Source: Catenulispora acidiphila DSM 44928 (GTDB lineage Bacteria > Actinomycetota > Actinomycetes > Streptomycetales > Catenulisporaceae). From it: a stretch of DNA of 64,000 nt. Both the position numbers and the translations under genes were made by a program. The stretch lies in assembly GCF_000024025.1 (NCBI RefSeq), contig NC_013131.1:9094229-9158228 (forward strand), read 5' to 3'. How positions within the stretch are numbered: the first letter of the stretch is position 1; each line of letters opens with the position of its first letter. The notes beneath the pieces are model-generated. The model was not told the DNA's origin. It was given only the letters and a program-made list of their open reading frames with translations, and did not search any database. This document shows, piece by piece, positions 16,488 to 26,023 of the stretch.

Positions 16488-19127
16488 CTACCCCGCCCCC
16501 GCCTCGGCCCGGATCGAGTCCAGCACACCTTCCAGATCGTCCGGCCGCACCAGCACGTCGCGCGCCTTGGCGCCCTCCGACGGTCCGACCACGTTCCGCG
16601 TCTCCAGCAGGTCCATCAGCCGCCCGGCCTTGGCGAACCCGACCCGCAGCTTGCGCTGCAGCATCGACGTCGACCCGAACTGCGTGGACACCACCAGCTC
16701 GGCGGCCTGCAGCAGCAGGTCCAGGTCGTCGCCGATCTCCTCCTCGACGACCCGCTTGGACCCCGCCTGGCCGGTGACGTCCTCGCGGTAGAGCGGCGTC
16801 AGCTGGTCGGTGCAGAACTTCACGATCGCCGCGATCTCGGTCTCCGAGACATAAGCGCCCTGCAACCGCTGCGCCTTGGAGGCGCCCATCGGCAGGAACA
16901 GCGCGTCGCCCTGGCCGACCAGCTTCTCCGCGCCCGGCTGGTCCAGGATGACCCGGGAGTCGGCGAGCGAGGAGGTGGCGAACGCCAGCCGCGAGGGCAC
17001 GTTCGCCTTGATCAGTCCGGTCACCACGTCCACCGAGGGCCGCTGGGTGGCCAGCACCAGGTGGATGCCGGCGGCGCGGGCCAGCTGGGTGATGCGGACG
17101 ATGGAGTCCTCGACGTCGCGCGGGGCGACCATCATCAGGTCGGCGAGCTCGTCGACGATCACCAGCAGGTAGGGGTAGGGCTGGTACACGCGCTCGGAGC
17201 CCGGCGGCGGCTTGAGCTTGCCGGCGCGCACCGCGGCGTTGAAGTCGTCGACGTGCCGGAAACCGGAGTCGGCCAGGTCGTCGTAGCGCAGGTCCATCTC
17301 GCGGACCACCCACTGCAGCGCCTCGGCGGCCTTCTTCGGGTTGGTGATGATCGGCGTGATCAGGTGCGGGATGCCCTCGTAGCTGGTCAGCTCGACCCGC
17401 TTGGGGTCCACCAGGATCAGCCGCACCTGGTCCGGGGTGGCGCGCAGCAGCACCGAGACGATCAGGGTGTTGATGCAGGTGGACTTGCCGGCGCCGGTCG
17501 CGCCGGCCACCAGCATGTGCGGCATGCGCGTCAGGTTGGCCACGATGTGCCGGCCCTCGACGTCCTTGCCGAGCGCGACCATCATCGGGTGGGACTCGCC
17601 GGTGGCCTCCACCGAGCGCAGCACGTCGCCCAGCGAGACGTTCTCCCGGTCGGTGTTCGGGATCTCGATGCCGATCGCGGACTTGCCGGGGATCGGCGAG
17701 AGGATCCGGACGTCCGCCGAGGCGACCGCGTAGGCGATGTTCTTCGACAGCGCGGTGATGCGCTCGACCTTGACCGCCGGGCCCAGCTCCACCTCGTAGC
17801 GGGTGACCGTCGGGCCGCGGGTGAAGCCGACGACCTTGGCGTCCACGTTGAACTGCTTGAACACCTCGACCAGCGCGGCCACCACAGCGTCGTTGGCCTT
17901 GGAGCGGGTCTTCGGCGGCGCGCCGACGCGCAGTATGTCCGGCGGCGGCAGCTTGTACTCGGCGTTCGGGTCGGCGTTGGCCGCGTACAGCTCCATCGCC
18001 GCCTGGACCGCGTCCTTGGGCGAGCCGGAGGAGGCCTGCGCCGAGGCGGGCGTCTTCTTCCCGGCGGCCTTGCGGCTGCGCGGGACCGCGACCGGGATCG
18101 GCACCTGCGTGCCGTCGTCCTCGGCCGGGACGGCGTCGGCCGTGGCGTCCACGGCCCCGTCGAGCATCGGGATGAAGATCGTCGGCTCGTTCTCGACGGT
18201 CTGCTGCAGCCGCTGGTTGCGCACCTCGTTGTCGGAGGGGTCGTCCTCGACGTCGAGGATGCCGTACGGGTCGTCCCCCGCGGCCTCCAGCGCCTCCGGG
18301 TCCTCGCGGTCGCCGAAGATCATCCAGTGCAGGAAGCCGCCGGCGTGCCCGCGTCCGGCGCGGATCCGCTCCGGGATCCGGTAGACCGGCGTGGCGGTGA
18401 TGACCAGGACGCCGAACAGCAGCAGCAGGATCAGCAGCGGCACCGCCACGAACGAGGACACCGTGGAGACCAGCGGCGCCGAGATCGCGTAGCCGATCCA
18501 GCCGCCGGCGTTGCGCATCGCGGCGGAGCCGTCGGAGGGGTGCGGCATGTGGCCGGAGATGTGGATCAGACCGACCGCGGAGACCGTGAAGGCTCCCCAG
18601 CCGATGGACATCCGGTTGGTGTCGGCGGCCTCCTCCGGCCGCCGGATCACCCGCACCGCCAGGCCGAAGACCAGCAGCGGCGTGAACGCGCCGACCCGGC
18701 CGAAGCCACCGGCCACGATTGCGACGATGGCCTGCGGCACCGCACCGGGGAACCCGTGCCACAGCGCCGCGGCCATCACTATCCCGAGACCGATCAGGGC
18801 GAAGCCGACACCGTCGCGCCGGTGGTCCGGGTGCAGCGACCGGGCACTCTGCCGAGCGCCTTGGGAGGCTCGGCCGGCCTGCCGGCGCGAGCCGTTGGCG
18901 AGTTTGCCGATGCCCTTCTCCAAGGGACCGGCATCGCGCGCCGAACGCGAGCGCGGATTCTTCGGCGACGGCGTGGCAGCCGCGGTGCCGGAAGCGCCAG
19001 CCCTGCCGCGCCCCTTCCTCGCGGCGGCGCCCTTGGCCGCTCCCCCCGATCCGGCCTTGGCGCCGGACTTGGACGCGGGTGTGGCTGCCGTTGCCTTGCT
19101 GTTCTTGGAGGGCGTACGGGTGGCCAT
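16488..19127 (-). CDS. ftsK: DNA translocase FtsK/SpoIIIE
   Basis: An 879-residue septal DNA pump that clears chromosomes from closing septa. The N-terminus is a Lys/Ala/Ser-rich tail of about 80 residues, followed by four membrane helices and a charged linker. The motor domain has Walker A GATGAGKST and Walker B LLVIVDELADLMM with ATQRPSVDVVTGLIKANVPS after it. A C-terminal gamma winged helix (AAELVVSTQFGSTSMLQRKL onward) reads polar DNA motifs. ATG 19127 starts the MATRTPSKNSK tail; upstream in-frame codons run through the intergenic region and are rejected. Confidence 0.95.
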   Translation of the reverse strand: MATRTPSKNSKATAATPASKSGAKAGSGGAAKGAAARKGRGRAGASGTAAATPSPKNPRSRSARDAGPLEKGIGKLANGSRRQAGRASQGARQSARSLHPDHRRDGVGFALIGLGIVMAAALWHGFPGAVPQAIVAIVAGGFGRVGAFTPLLVFGLAVRVIRRPEEAADTNRMSIGWGAFTVSAVGLIHISGHMPHPSDGSAAMRNAGGWIGYAISAPLVSTVSSFVAVPLLILLLLFGVLVITATPVYRIPERIRAGRGHAGGFLHWMIFGDREDPEALEAAGDDPYGILDVEDDPSDNEVRNQRLQQTVENEPTIFIPMLDGAVDATADAVPAEDDGTQVPIPVAVPRSRKAAGKKTPASAQASSGSPKDAVQAAMELYAANADPNAEYKLPPPDILRVGAPPKTRSKANDAVVAALVEVFKQFNVDAKVVGFTRGPTVTRYEVELGPAVKVERITALSKNIAYAVASADVRILSPIPGKSAIGIEIPNTDRENVSLGDVLRSVEATGESHPMMVALGKDVEGRHIVANLTRMPHMLVAGATGAGKSTCINTLIVSVLLRATPDQVRLILVDPKRVELTSYEGIPHLITPIITNPKKAAEALQWVVREMDLRYDDLADSGFRHVDDFNAAVRAGKLKPPPGSERVYQPYPYLLVIVDELADLMMVAPRDVEDSIVRITQLARAAGIHLVLATQRPSVDVVTGLIKANVPSRLAFATSSLADSRVILDQPGAEKLVGQGDALFLPMGASKAQRLQGAYVSETEIAAIVKFCTDQLTPLYREDVTGQAGSKRVVEEEIGDDLDLLLQAAELVVSTQFGSTSMLQRKLRVGFAKAGRLMDLLETRNVVGPSEGAKARDVLVRPDDLEGVLDSIRAEAGAG

Positions 19128-19381
19128 GATGACCAGGCTACCGGTGATGTCCCACCGGTACCGCCCGCCACACGCAAGTCGCGCGGGTGTGCGACCCCGC
19201 ACCGGGCCCGACCGCCGATTCCCGTCCTGGCGGCCGTTCAGGCTAAAGTGGTTCGGTCGGCCCCTTGTGGGTGCCGCGCAGGCACATGCGTGCGCACCCG
19301 TCCCAGGCGGGTCGATCCTTAATTCATCAGCTGGTTCGTCCGCGTCGGCTCGACGCGCCGGGACTATCGAGGAGGGCCGTC

Positions 19382-19717
19382 GTGGCCGGTGCCAAGAAGG
19401 AAAGCAAGACAGCGCGCGCATCCGTGCGGGCCGGTGCCGGTGGTGCCGGCGGCGGGCGTGTCTTCGGTGACATGAAGCGGTTCACGCCGCTGGGCGGTGG
19501 CTTCTGCTACTTCGCCAACAGCGACGGCAAGAGCCTGCACCTGAAGGTGGACTCCGAGGAGCTGTTCACGGTCCTGTCCGCCATCGAGGGTGCCGACCGC
19601 GCGAAGGTCGACGCCGAGGTGACCGAGCTGGCCGCCAAGTACGGCGAGAAGGTCCCGGCGTGGAAGGCCCTGGCGGAGAAGCTGACGGCGGGCGAGCTCG
19701 CCGAGGCCGCCGCCTGA
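19382..19717 (+). CDS. Small conserved-looking protein of unknown function
   Basis: A 111-residue protein from GTG 19382, preceded by GAGGAGGG. After a basic Ala/Gly-rich tail of about 30 residues comes a compact domain: FGDMKRFTPLGGGFCYFANS, then DGKSLHLKVDSEELFTVL and a helical Lys/Glu/Ala-rich end (AAKYGEKVPAWKALAEKL). No signal peptide or membrane segment is visible. I do not recognise the family. It is divergent from ftsK with about 250 bp between them and has its own strong terminator. The good ribosome site, domain-like composition and terminator argue that it is a real gene. Confidence 0.7.
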   Translation: MAGAKKESKTARASVRAGAGGAGGGRVFGDMKRFTPLGGGFCYFANSDGKSLHLKVDSEELFTVLSAIEGADRAKVDAEVTELAAKYGEKVPAWKALAEKLTAGELAEAAA

Positions 19718-19742
19718 GGCCTGCCCAGCGCAGACACGTATA

Positions 19743-19776
19743 GCGAGCCCCTGACCCCGCGCGGTCAGGGGCTCGC
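19743..19776 (+). terminator. Terminator after the small unknown gene
   Basis: A perfect 14-bp stem (gcgagcccctgacc and its complement) with a 6-base loop, 26 bp after the stop codon. Confidence 0.85.
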
Positions 19777-19889
19777 GGCGTATCATTCGAGCGACGACAG
19801 CCGGCGGGGCTGTCAGGGCGCTGCCACCTCCTGATCGCGCGGCCGGGACGGGAAGACGTGACGGCCCGGTCGGAGGAGGGGTGGTCTGC

Positions 19890-20885
19890 GTGGTCGGCAT
19901 CCCCATGACCAGCGCCGACCTGGCCCACATCGGCTTCGAGACCTCGCCCTTGGTGAACCTCGTGCGCGGCCTGGACCAGCTCGGATCCACCCGCCCCCTG
20001 CGCTCGGCGCACCGACGCTGGCTCGCCGGAGCGCTGCGGCAGATCCCCGAGCGCTGCCGGCCGCTGATGGAGCTGCTGAACGCGATCCCCAACTACGCCC
20101 CGGCTTTCCTGATACCGGACCTGCCCCCGACTGGACGCCTGCACCGCGGCTTGGACGAGGAGCTGGACGCGCTGCGCGCGGTCCGCGACACCGAGCTGGC
20201 GCTGGACTTCACGATCTTCGACACCTGGGAGCGCCGGCCCTCCCGGGCCTATGACGCGCTGCGCGACCGCGGCGACCGGCTGATCCCGGTCCTGACCGAC
20301 GCGATGCACGCGCTGTACACAGCCTGCCTGGCCGAGGACTGGCCGGACATCCGCCGCACCCTGGACGCCGACATCGGCCGCCGGGCACGCCAGATGGCCA
20401 TCGACGGTCCGGGCGCGGTCCTGAACGACCTGCACCCCAAACTCAGCTGGGAACCCGAGAAGCTCTCGCTGGCGGTCTCGAAGGTTCCGGACTGGCGCTA
20501 CGACCTGCGCGGCGACGGGCTGACGTTCACACCGTCGGTGTTCGGGCACTATGTCGGCTCGCTGATAGCCCCGGGCAGACGCTCGATCATGGCTTATCCG
20601 GTCTCCGACCTGGACGCCTCCGCCGCGCTGAGTCCGGACGGATCGCCGGGCGACGGTCTGGCCTCGCTGATCGGCCGGGCCCGCGCCGCCGCGCTGCGCG
20701 CCATCGGCGACGATCCCACGACCGGCGAGCTGGCGGTGCGCCTGGGCGTCAAGGCGCCGACCGCGTCGGCTCATGCCGCCGCGCTGCGCTCGGCCGGACT
20801 GGTCGTCACCGAGCGGACCGGACGCAGTGTCCGGCACCGGCTGACGGGCCTGGGAGCGGAACTGATAGCGGCGAACCGCCGGTAG
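19890..20885 (+). CDS. ArsR-like winged-helix transcriptional regulator
   Basis: About 331 residues. The long N-terminal part (residues 1-235) resembles the sensory region of actinobacterial ArsR-like regulators: FETSPLVNLVRGLDQLGSTR, then DWRYDLRGDGLTFTPSVFGH. The C-terminal 80 residues are a winged helix (TGELAVRLGVKAPTASAHAA, then LRSAGLVVTERTGRSVRHRL). GTG 19890 sits 10 bases after GGAGGAGG; GTG 19881 is too close to that site and ATG 19905 is also possible. No ligand or target is evident and no transporter or enzyme gene is coupled to it. Confidence 0.78.
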   Translation: MVGIPMTSADLAHIGFETSPLVNLVRGLDQLGSTRPLRSAHRRWLAGALRQIPERCRPLMELLNAIPNYAPAFLIPDLPPTGRLHRGLDEELDALRAVRDTELALDFTIFDTWERRPSRAYDALRDRGDRLIPVLTDAMHALYTACLAEDWPDIRRTLDADIGRRARQMAIDGPGAVLNDLHPKLSWEPEKLSLAVSKVPDWRYDLRGDGLTFTPSVFGHYVGSLIAPGRRSIMAYPVSDLDASAALSPDGSPGDGLASLIGRARAAALRAIGDDPTTGELAVRLGVKAPTASAHAAALRSAGLVVTERTGRSVRHRLTGLGAELIAANRR

Positions 20886-21197
20886 CCCCCGCCGGCTCCG
20901 GCAGTCCGGTCCACAACGGGCCCGTGTATGGCCGGGACCGCCCCGTCCGCCGGATGCGGACCGACGATCCCGGCCACCCCCGTTACCCCCGTACCCCGTA
21001 CGAACCCCCGCCCCTGACCCCCCGGTGAGGTGCCGCGATGCTTGGGTTCCCCCTGGCCGAGCTGCGGCTCCGCCCCACGAAGGCCGCTCCTCGTCCCGAC
21101 ATCCATTACAGCGGTAACGAAAGAGGCGGGCCATCCTTTCGTTTCTGCACCGAAAGGATGGCCCGCCGCAGCCTCGCCGGGCTGGTCAAGCTGTGGA
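20886..21197. other. Intergenic region between arsR-like gene and rnj
   Basis: 312 bp between convergent genes. Apart from the strong hairpin at 21125-21167 I see only C-rich, low-complexity sequence with repeated gtaccccc blocks near 20980-21010; no coding signal. Confidence 0.6.
21125..21167. terminator. Bidirectional terminator between arsR-like gene and rnj
   Basis: A perfect 17-bp stem (ggcgggccatcctttcg and its complement) with a 9-base loop, located 31 bp beyond the rnj stop and serving both convergent genes. Confidence 0.88.
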
Positions 21198-22883
21198 TCA
21201 GACCTCGACGACCACCGGCAGGATCATCGGGCGGCGGCGCGTGGTGTTCGAGACCCAGCGCCCGACCGAGCGGCGCACCAGCTGCTGGAGCTGGTGGGTG
21301 TCGCCGATGCCCTCGGCGGCGGCGTCCGCGAGCGCCTGCACGATCAGCGGCTTGGCCTGCTCCAGCGTCTGGTCGTCCAGTCCGAAGCCGCGGGCGGTGA
21401 TGACCGGGCCGGTGACGATGGTCCCGGTATCGGCCGACACCGCGACGAACACCGAGACGAAGCCCTCGTCGCCCAGGATCCGGCGGTCCTTCAGCGAGGC
21501 CTCCGTCACCGAGCCGACCGAGCTGCCGTCGACGTAGACGTAGCCGGCGTCGACCTTGCCGGTGATCCGCGCGACGCCGTCGACCAGGTCCACGGTGACG
21601 CCGTCCTCGGCGATCACCACCCGGTCCTCCGGCACGCCGGTCTTCATCGCCAGGTCGGCGGCGGCGCGCAGGTGCCGCCACTCGCCGTGCACCGGCATGA
21701 AGTTGCGCGGCTTGGCCAGGTTGAAGAAGTACAGCAGCTCACCGGCCGCGGCGTGTCCGGACACGTGCACCATGGCGTTGCCCTTGTGCACGACCGTGGC
21801 GCCCCAGCGGGTCAGGCCGTTGATCACGCGGTTCACCGCGTTCTCGTTGCCGGGGATCAGCGAGGACGCCAGGATGACCGTGTCGTCGCCGGTGATCCGG
21901 ACCTGGTGGTCGCGGTTCGCCATGCGGGACAGCGCGGCCATCGGCTCGCCCTGCGACCCGGTGCACATCAGCACCACCTTGTCGTCCGGCAGGTCGTCGA
22001 TCTCCTTGAGATCGATGATCAGGTCCGCCGGCACCTTCAGGTAGCCCAGGTCCCGGGCCACGGCCATGTTGCGCACCATGGACCGGCCGACCAGCGCGAC
22101 CTTGCGGCCGTGCAGCGCGGCGACGTCGCAGACCTGCTGCACCCGGTGCACGTGCGAGGCGAAGGAGGCGACGATGATGCGCCCCTTGGCCCGGCCGAAC
22201 ACCCGGTCCAGTACCGGGGTGATCTCCCGCTCGGAGGTGACGAAGCCCGGCACCTCGGCGTTGGTGGAGTCCGCCAGCAGCAGGTCGATGCCGGCCTTGC
22301 CGAGCTCGGCGATGGTCGCCAGGTCAGTCAGCCGGTCGTCCAGCGGCAGCTGGTCCATCTTGAAGTCGCCGGTGTGGAACACCGTGCCGGCCGGGGTCTT
22401 GATCGCCACGGCCATGGCGTCCGGGATGGAGTGGTTCACCGCGACGAAGCGGCACTCGAACGGGCCGATCTGCTCCACGTCGCCCTCGACGACCTGCAGC
22501 GAGTACGGCCGGATGCGGTGCTCGGTGAGCTTGGCCTCGACCAGCGCCAGCGTCAGCTTGCTGCCGATCAGCGGGATGTCCGGGGCTTCCTTGAGCAGGT
22601 AGGGCACCCCGCCGATGTGGTCCTCGTGGGCATGCGTCAGCACCACGCCGACCACGTCGTCCAGCCGGTCCCGGATGGCGCTGAAATCCGGCAGGATCAG
22701 GTCGACGCCGGGCTGGGCCTCCTCCGGGAAGAGGACGCCGCAGTCGACGATGAGCAGCTTGCCGCCGTACTCGAAGACGGTCATGTTGCGACCGATCTCT
22801 CCGAGTCCGCCGAGCGGGGTCACGCGCAGCGCGCCTCGCGGCAGCGGCGGCGGTCCGGAGAGTTCCGGATGCGGATGGCTCAT
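21198..22883 (-). CDS. rnj: Ribonuclease J
   Basis: A 561-residue metallo-beta-lactamase/beta-CASP RNase with 5'-exonuclease and endonuclease activity in mRNA decay and rRNA processing. Zinc ligands are in VVLTHAHEDHIGGV and in FHTGDFKMD. The beta-CASP part holds VASFASHVHRVQQ and MCTGSQGEPMAALSRMA, and MVHVSGHAAAGELLYF is also present. A C-terminal domain follows. It lies 43 bp downstream of dapA on the same strand, a pairing conserved in actinobacteria, and is probably cotranscribed with it. Confidence 0.95.
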   Translation of the reverse strand: MSHPHPELSGPPPLPRGALRVTPLGGLGEIGRNMTVFEYGGKLLIVDCGVLFPEEAQPGVDLILPDFSAIRDRLDDVVGVVLTHAHEDHIGGVPYLLKEAPDIPLIGSKLTLALVEAKLTEHRIRPYSLQVVEGDVEQIGPFECRFVAVNHSIPDAMAVAIKTPAGTVFHTGDFKMDQLPLDDRLTDLATIAELGKAGIDLLLADSTNAEVPGFVTSEREITPVLDRVFGRAKGRIIVASFASHVHRVQQVCDVAALHGRKVALVGRSMVRNMAVARDLGYLKVPADLIIDLKEIDDLPDDKVVLMCTGSQGEPMAALSRMANRDHQVRITGDDTVILASSLIPGNENAVNRVINGLTRWGATVVHKGNAMVHVSGHAAAGELLYFFNLAKPRNFMPVHGEWRHLRAAADLAMKTGVPEDRVVIAEDGVTVDLVDGVARITGKVDAGYVYVDGSSVGSVTEASLKDRRILGDEGFVSVFVAVSADTGTIVTGPVITARGFGLDDQTLEQAKPLIVQALADAAAEGIGDTHQLQQLVRRSVGRWVSNTTRRRPMILPVVVEV

Positions 22884-22926
22884 GCAGTTTTCCTTTGTGT
22901 TCCGCGGACCTCTGGTCCGCTCCTTG

Positions 22927-23853
22927 CTAGATCTTCACGCCGCCTTGGGCGAGAAACGTCTTGAGCCGGGCCTGCTGCTCCTCGGTCGCCTCGACCAGGG
23001 GCAGCCGCACCGGGCCGCCGGGCAGTCCCAGCATGTTCATTGCCGTCTTGAGGGAGATCACACCTGGCAGACTCGTCACACCGGCGTGGACCGGCAGCAG
23101 TTCGGCGTGCAGGCGGGCCGCCTCGGCCACGTCGCCGGCCAGATACGCGGCGATCATCGCGCGGATGCGCGGCGCCGCGAGGTGGGCCGACATGCTCACC
23201 ACGCCGACCGCCCCGACCGAGAGCCAGGGCAGGGTCAGCGGGTCGTCCCCCGAATAATAGGCCAGACCGGTGGCCGCCATCACCTCGGACCCCGCGGTCA
23301 GGTCGCCCTTGGCGTCCTTGACCGCGACGATCATGTCGTGGCCGGCGAGCCGCTTGAGCGTGTCGACCTCGATCGGGATGCCGGAGCGGTGCGGGATGTC
23401 GTAGAGCACCACCGGGCGCGAGGTGTGGTCGGCCACAGCGGTGAAGTGCCGGTACAGGCCCTCCTGCGTGGGCTTGTTGTAGTACGGGGTCACGACCAGC
23501 AGCGCGTCGGCGTCTTCCTCGGCCTGCCGGGCCAGCTCCAGCGTGTGCGCGGTGCTGTTGGTGCCGACGCCGGCGATCACGTGGGCCCGGTCGCCGACCG
23601 CTTCGCGCACCGCGCGCAGCAGCGCCTTCTGCTCGGCGTCCGTCGTGGTCGGCGACTCGCCGGTGGTCCCGGAGACCACCAGGCCGTCGTTGCCGGCGTC
23701 GACCAGATTCGCGGCCAGTTTCTGCGCACCGTCCAGGTCCAGGGAACCGTCCGCCTGGAAGGGCGTGATCATCGCGGTGATCAGGCGACCGAAGGGCGCG
23801 CCGGCCGACCACAGGTCGGCGGCGGGCTCGGTGGGGTGCGCGTTCTGGGGCAT
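22927..23853 (-). CDS. dapA: 4-hydroxy-tetrahydrodipicolinate synthase
   Basis: A 308-residue DapA that condenses pyruvate with aspartate semialdehyde, the first step of diaminopimelate and lysine synthesis. Visible residues are the GTTGESPT loop, Tyr in VVTPYYNKP, Tyr in YDIPHRSG and the Schiff-base Lys in IVAVKDAKGD. dapB, for the next enzyme, lies 14 kb away in the same backbone. The gene heads dapA-rnj; a terminator-like hairpin separates it from thyX upstream. Confidence 0.95.
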   Translation of the reverse strand: MPQNAHPTEPAADLWSAGAPFGRLITAMITPFQADGSLDLDGAQKLAANLVDAGNDGLVVSGTTGESPTTTDAEQKALLRAVREAVGDRAHVIAGVGTNSTAHTLELARQAEEDADALLVVTPYYNKPTQEGLYRHFTAVADHTSRPVVLYDIPHRSGIPIEVDTLKRLAGHDMIVAVKDAKGDLTAGSEVMAATGLAYYSGDDPLTLPWLSVGAVGVVSMSAHLAAPRIRAMIAAYLAGDVAEAARLHAELLPVHAGVTSLPGVISLKTAMNMLGLPGGPVRLPLVEATEEQQARLKTFLAQGGVKI

Positions 23854-23965
23854 GGCACAAAGGTACCGGCCCGCACCGGTGATCGAATATCTGCCTTTGC
23901 TTACGCGAATCCCACAGCCGCGCTGAACGGAAGGCGGCCGGGATCAGCCGTATGGCGGATGGACA

Positions 23966-24007
23966 GACCCCGTCTCCACCGCTCGGGGGTCCGGTGGGGA
24001 CGGGGTC
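23966..24007 (-). terminator. Terminator-like hairpin between thyX and dapA
   Basis: A 15-bp stem (gaccccgtctccacc with its partner, one G-U pair) and 12-base loop in the 269-bp gap downstream of thyX on the minus strand, so thyX probably ends its transcript here and dapA has its own promoter. Confidence 0.65.
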
Positions 24008-24122
24008 CACCGTGGTTAACAGAGGTGCGCGGGGCACGTTACGGGTCAGACCGGGGCGTCGGTCGTTTTTCACTCCTTAGGACTACCAGGAGTGAGCACT
24101 TCGCGACTGAAGGAAGATCCTC

Positions 24123-24851
24123 CTACGGCGCGACGCGTCCGTTCGCCTCCCACGCCGCGTACGTCAGCGGCATCAGCTCGGCGAAGTACGCCTCCATCTT
24201 CTCCGCGACCATCTCGATCTCGCGCTGCGGGAAGGACGGGAACGTCGCCTCCTCGTGCTTGGTCCGCAGCGACAGGAAATGCATCAGCGCGCGGGCGTTG
24301 CAGGTGGCGTACATCGAGGAGTAGATGCCGACCGGGAGCACGCTGCGGGCCACCTCGCGGGCGATACCGGCGTCGAGCATCTCCAGATAGGCGGCGTAGC
24401 TGGCCTCACAGGAACGGCGGACTGTCTCCTCGGCCGTCTTGTGCTGCTCCTCGGTGCCCGAGACGAAGACGTACTTGCCGGGCTTGCCTTCCTGCACGAG
24501 CTTGCGGTCCGGACCCGGGACATAGAACACCGGCTCCAGCTTGCGGTAGCGGCCGCTCTCCTCGTTGTAGGACCAGACCCGGTGCCGCATGAACTCGCGG
24601 AAGACGAAGATCGGCGCGGAGACCAGGAAGGTCATCGTGGAGTGCTCGAACGGCGAGCCGTGCCGGTCGCGCATGAGGAAGTTGATGAGGCCGCCGGAGC
24701 GGGCCGGGTCGGCGCCGGCCTCGTCGAGCGACTGCTCGCCCTGGGTCGAGACCCGGGCCGCCCACAGCACATCGCTGTCCGCGGCCGAGGCCTTCACCAA
24801 CTCCACGGTCATGTCCGACCGGAACCGCACACCGTCTTCTCCATCGCTCAC
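24123..24851 (-). CDS. thyX: Flavin-dependent thymidylate synthase
   Basis: A 242-residue ThyX that makes dTMP from dUMP using FAD and NADPH. The diagnostic signature is RHRVWSYNEESGRY, with EHSTMTFLV before it and NARALMHFLSLR near the end, where dUMP and FAD are bound. GTG 24851 is used; ATG 24812 (MTVELVK) is a reasonable alternative because no clear ribosome site precedes the GTG. Its place before dapA and rnj agrees with other actinomycetes. Confidence 0.95.
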   Translation of the reverse strand: MSDGEDGVRFRSDMTVELVKASAADSDVLWAARVSTQGEQSLDEAGADPARSGGLINFLMRDRHGSPFEHSTMTFLVSAPIFVFREFMRHRVWSYNEESGRYRKLEPVFYVPGPDRKLVQEGKPGKYVFVSGTEEQHKTAEETVRRSCEASYAAYLEMLDAGIAREVARSVLPVGIYSSMYATCNARALMHFLSLRTKHEEATFPSFPQREIEMVAEKMEAYFAELMPLTYAAWEANGRVAP

Positions 24852-24931
24852 CGTCCGAGCCTAACGGCGCCGACCTGTGACGACGCCGGCGCGGACGGTG
24901 CGATCAAGCCGGTCGGCCCGGATCAGGCCGG

Positions 24932-26023
24932 TCAGCCCGTGCCGCGCAGCGCGTCCGGCGGCATCATCGTGTCGATGTTGTAATACGGCGCCAGGTCCAG
25001 ACCCTGCATCAGGGTCAGGACGCGGGCCACCCGGTCGACGTTCACGGTGGTCGGGAACGTGCCGAAGCTCAGGCTCGCGGCCACCGTGGAGGTGGCCATG
25101 GTGCCGTAGTGGATCTGCATCTCGGTCATCGCCGTGGCGCGCTGCGAGGTGACCGTCTTGGCCTGGTTCAGCGCCCCGGTGAAGGCCTTGAACAAGTTGG
25201 TGTCGGCGACCGCGAGGTCCTGCTTGGCGAAGTAGCCGCCCATCGGCATGGCCTGCGTCGAGCCGCGGGTCAGGTCCATCAGGTTGACCAGCCGGTCGTT
25301 GTTCATCGCGACGCTGTAGTAGGGCTCGGCGATCACGGCGGCCACGTTCTTGTCCGGGCTGCCGGTGACCTTCTCGGCGAGTCCGGCCGGCGCCATCGAT
25401 TTCAGGTGCGCGGCGGAGTTGCCGGCCTTGATCCGCAGGCTGTTGGCCAGATCCGGCAAGGACGTCATCAGCATGACCGCCGGGACGGTGTAGTCGTCGT
25501 TGGCGTCGTTGGTCCCGGCCGTGGGGACCAGGAAGCCGCCGGCCGCGGCGAAGTCGGTCTTGATCTGGTCGGCGTTCTTGCCGTCCGTGGGCTTGCCGAC
25601 CAGCTGCACGCTGCCGTCGCCGGCGGTGTAGCCCTCGGCGACCAGTTGCAGCCGGAAGGCACCGGTGGACTGGGCCAGGATCGCGTGGACGTAGTCGTCG
25701 TAGACCAGGTCGACCTTGCCGTCGTTCAGGGCCTGGAGCGCGTCCTGGTAGGAGTTATAAGAATTATCGATCTGGACGTCGATCCCCTGGGCCTTGAAAT
25801 AGCCCTTGTCGAGACCGGTGAAGACCGGCAGTGCGCCAATCTCTCCCTTGGGTATTCCGATACGAAGATGATTTTGTTCCAGCGCTCCGTGCGCGGGCAT
25901 CGAGGACGCCGAGGAGGTGCCGCTGCTGCACGCCGTGGCGGCACCGGCGCACGCTGTGAGCACCACACTCAGGACGATCGCCGAGGTCCTGCGCGAACGG
26001 GCTCGGGGTTTGGCTGATCGCAC
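24932..26023 (-). CDS. ABC transporter substrate-binding lipoprotein (NMT1/SsuA-like), orphan
   Basis: A 363-residue periplasmic-binding-protein-like lipoprotein. GTG 26023 follows AGGGGG at 7 bases, giving an Arg-rich n-region, a hydrophobic core (TSAIVLSVVLTACAGAATAC) and a lipobox Cys before SSGTSSAS. The mature part resembles nitrate/sulfonate/thiamine-precursor binding proteins: LRIGIPKGEIGALPVFTGLD, then KGYFKAQGIDVQI and GKVDLVYDDYVHAI. No permease or ATPase gene lies beside it, so it either uses distant components or acts as a sensor. The nearest divergent gene is the NIT-domain conservon kinase. Confidence 0.8.
   Translation of the reverse strand: MRSAKPRARSRRTSAIVLSVVLTACAGAATACSSGTSSASSMPAHGALEQNHLRIGIPKGEIGALPVFTGLDKGYFKAQGIDVQIDNSYNSYQDALQALNDGKVDLVYDDYVHAILAQSTGAFRLQLVAEGYTAGDGSVQLVGKPTDGKNADQIKTDFAAAGGFLVPTAGTNDANDDYTVPAVMLMTSLPDLANSLRIKAGNSAAHLKSMAPAGLAEKVTGSPDKNVAAVIAEPYYSVAMNNDRLVNLMDLTRGSTQAMPMGGYFAKQDLAVADTNLFKAFTGALNQAKTVTSQRATAMTEMQIHYGTMATSTVAASLSFGTFPTTVNVDRVARVLTLMQGLDLAPYYNIDTMMPPDALRGTG

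Noticed and set aside
24071-24094. Possible terminator cactcct...aggagtg after thyX
   Set aside because: The stem is only 7 bp and on the thyX transcript it is followed by A residues, not U; the hairpin at 23966-24007 is a better terminator.
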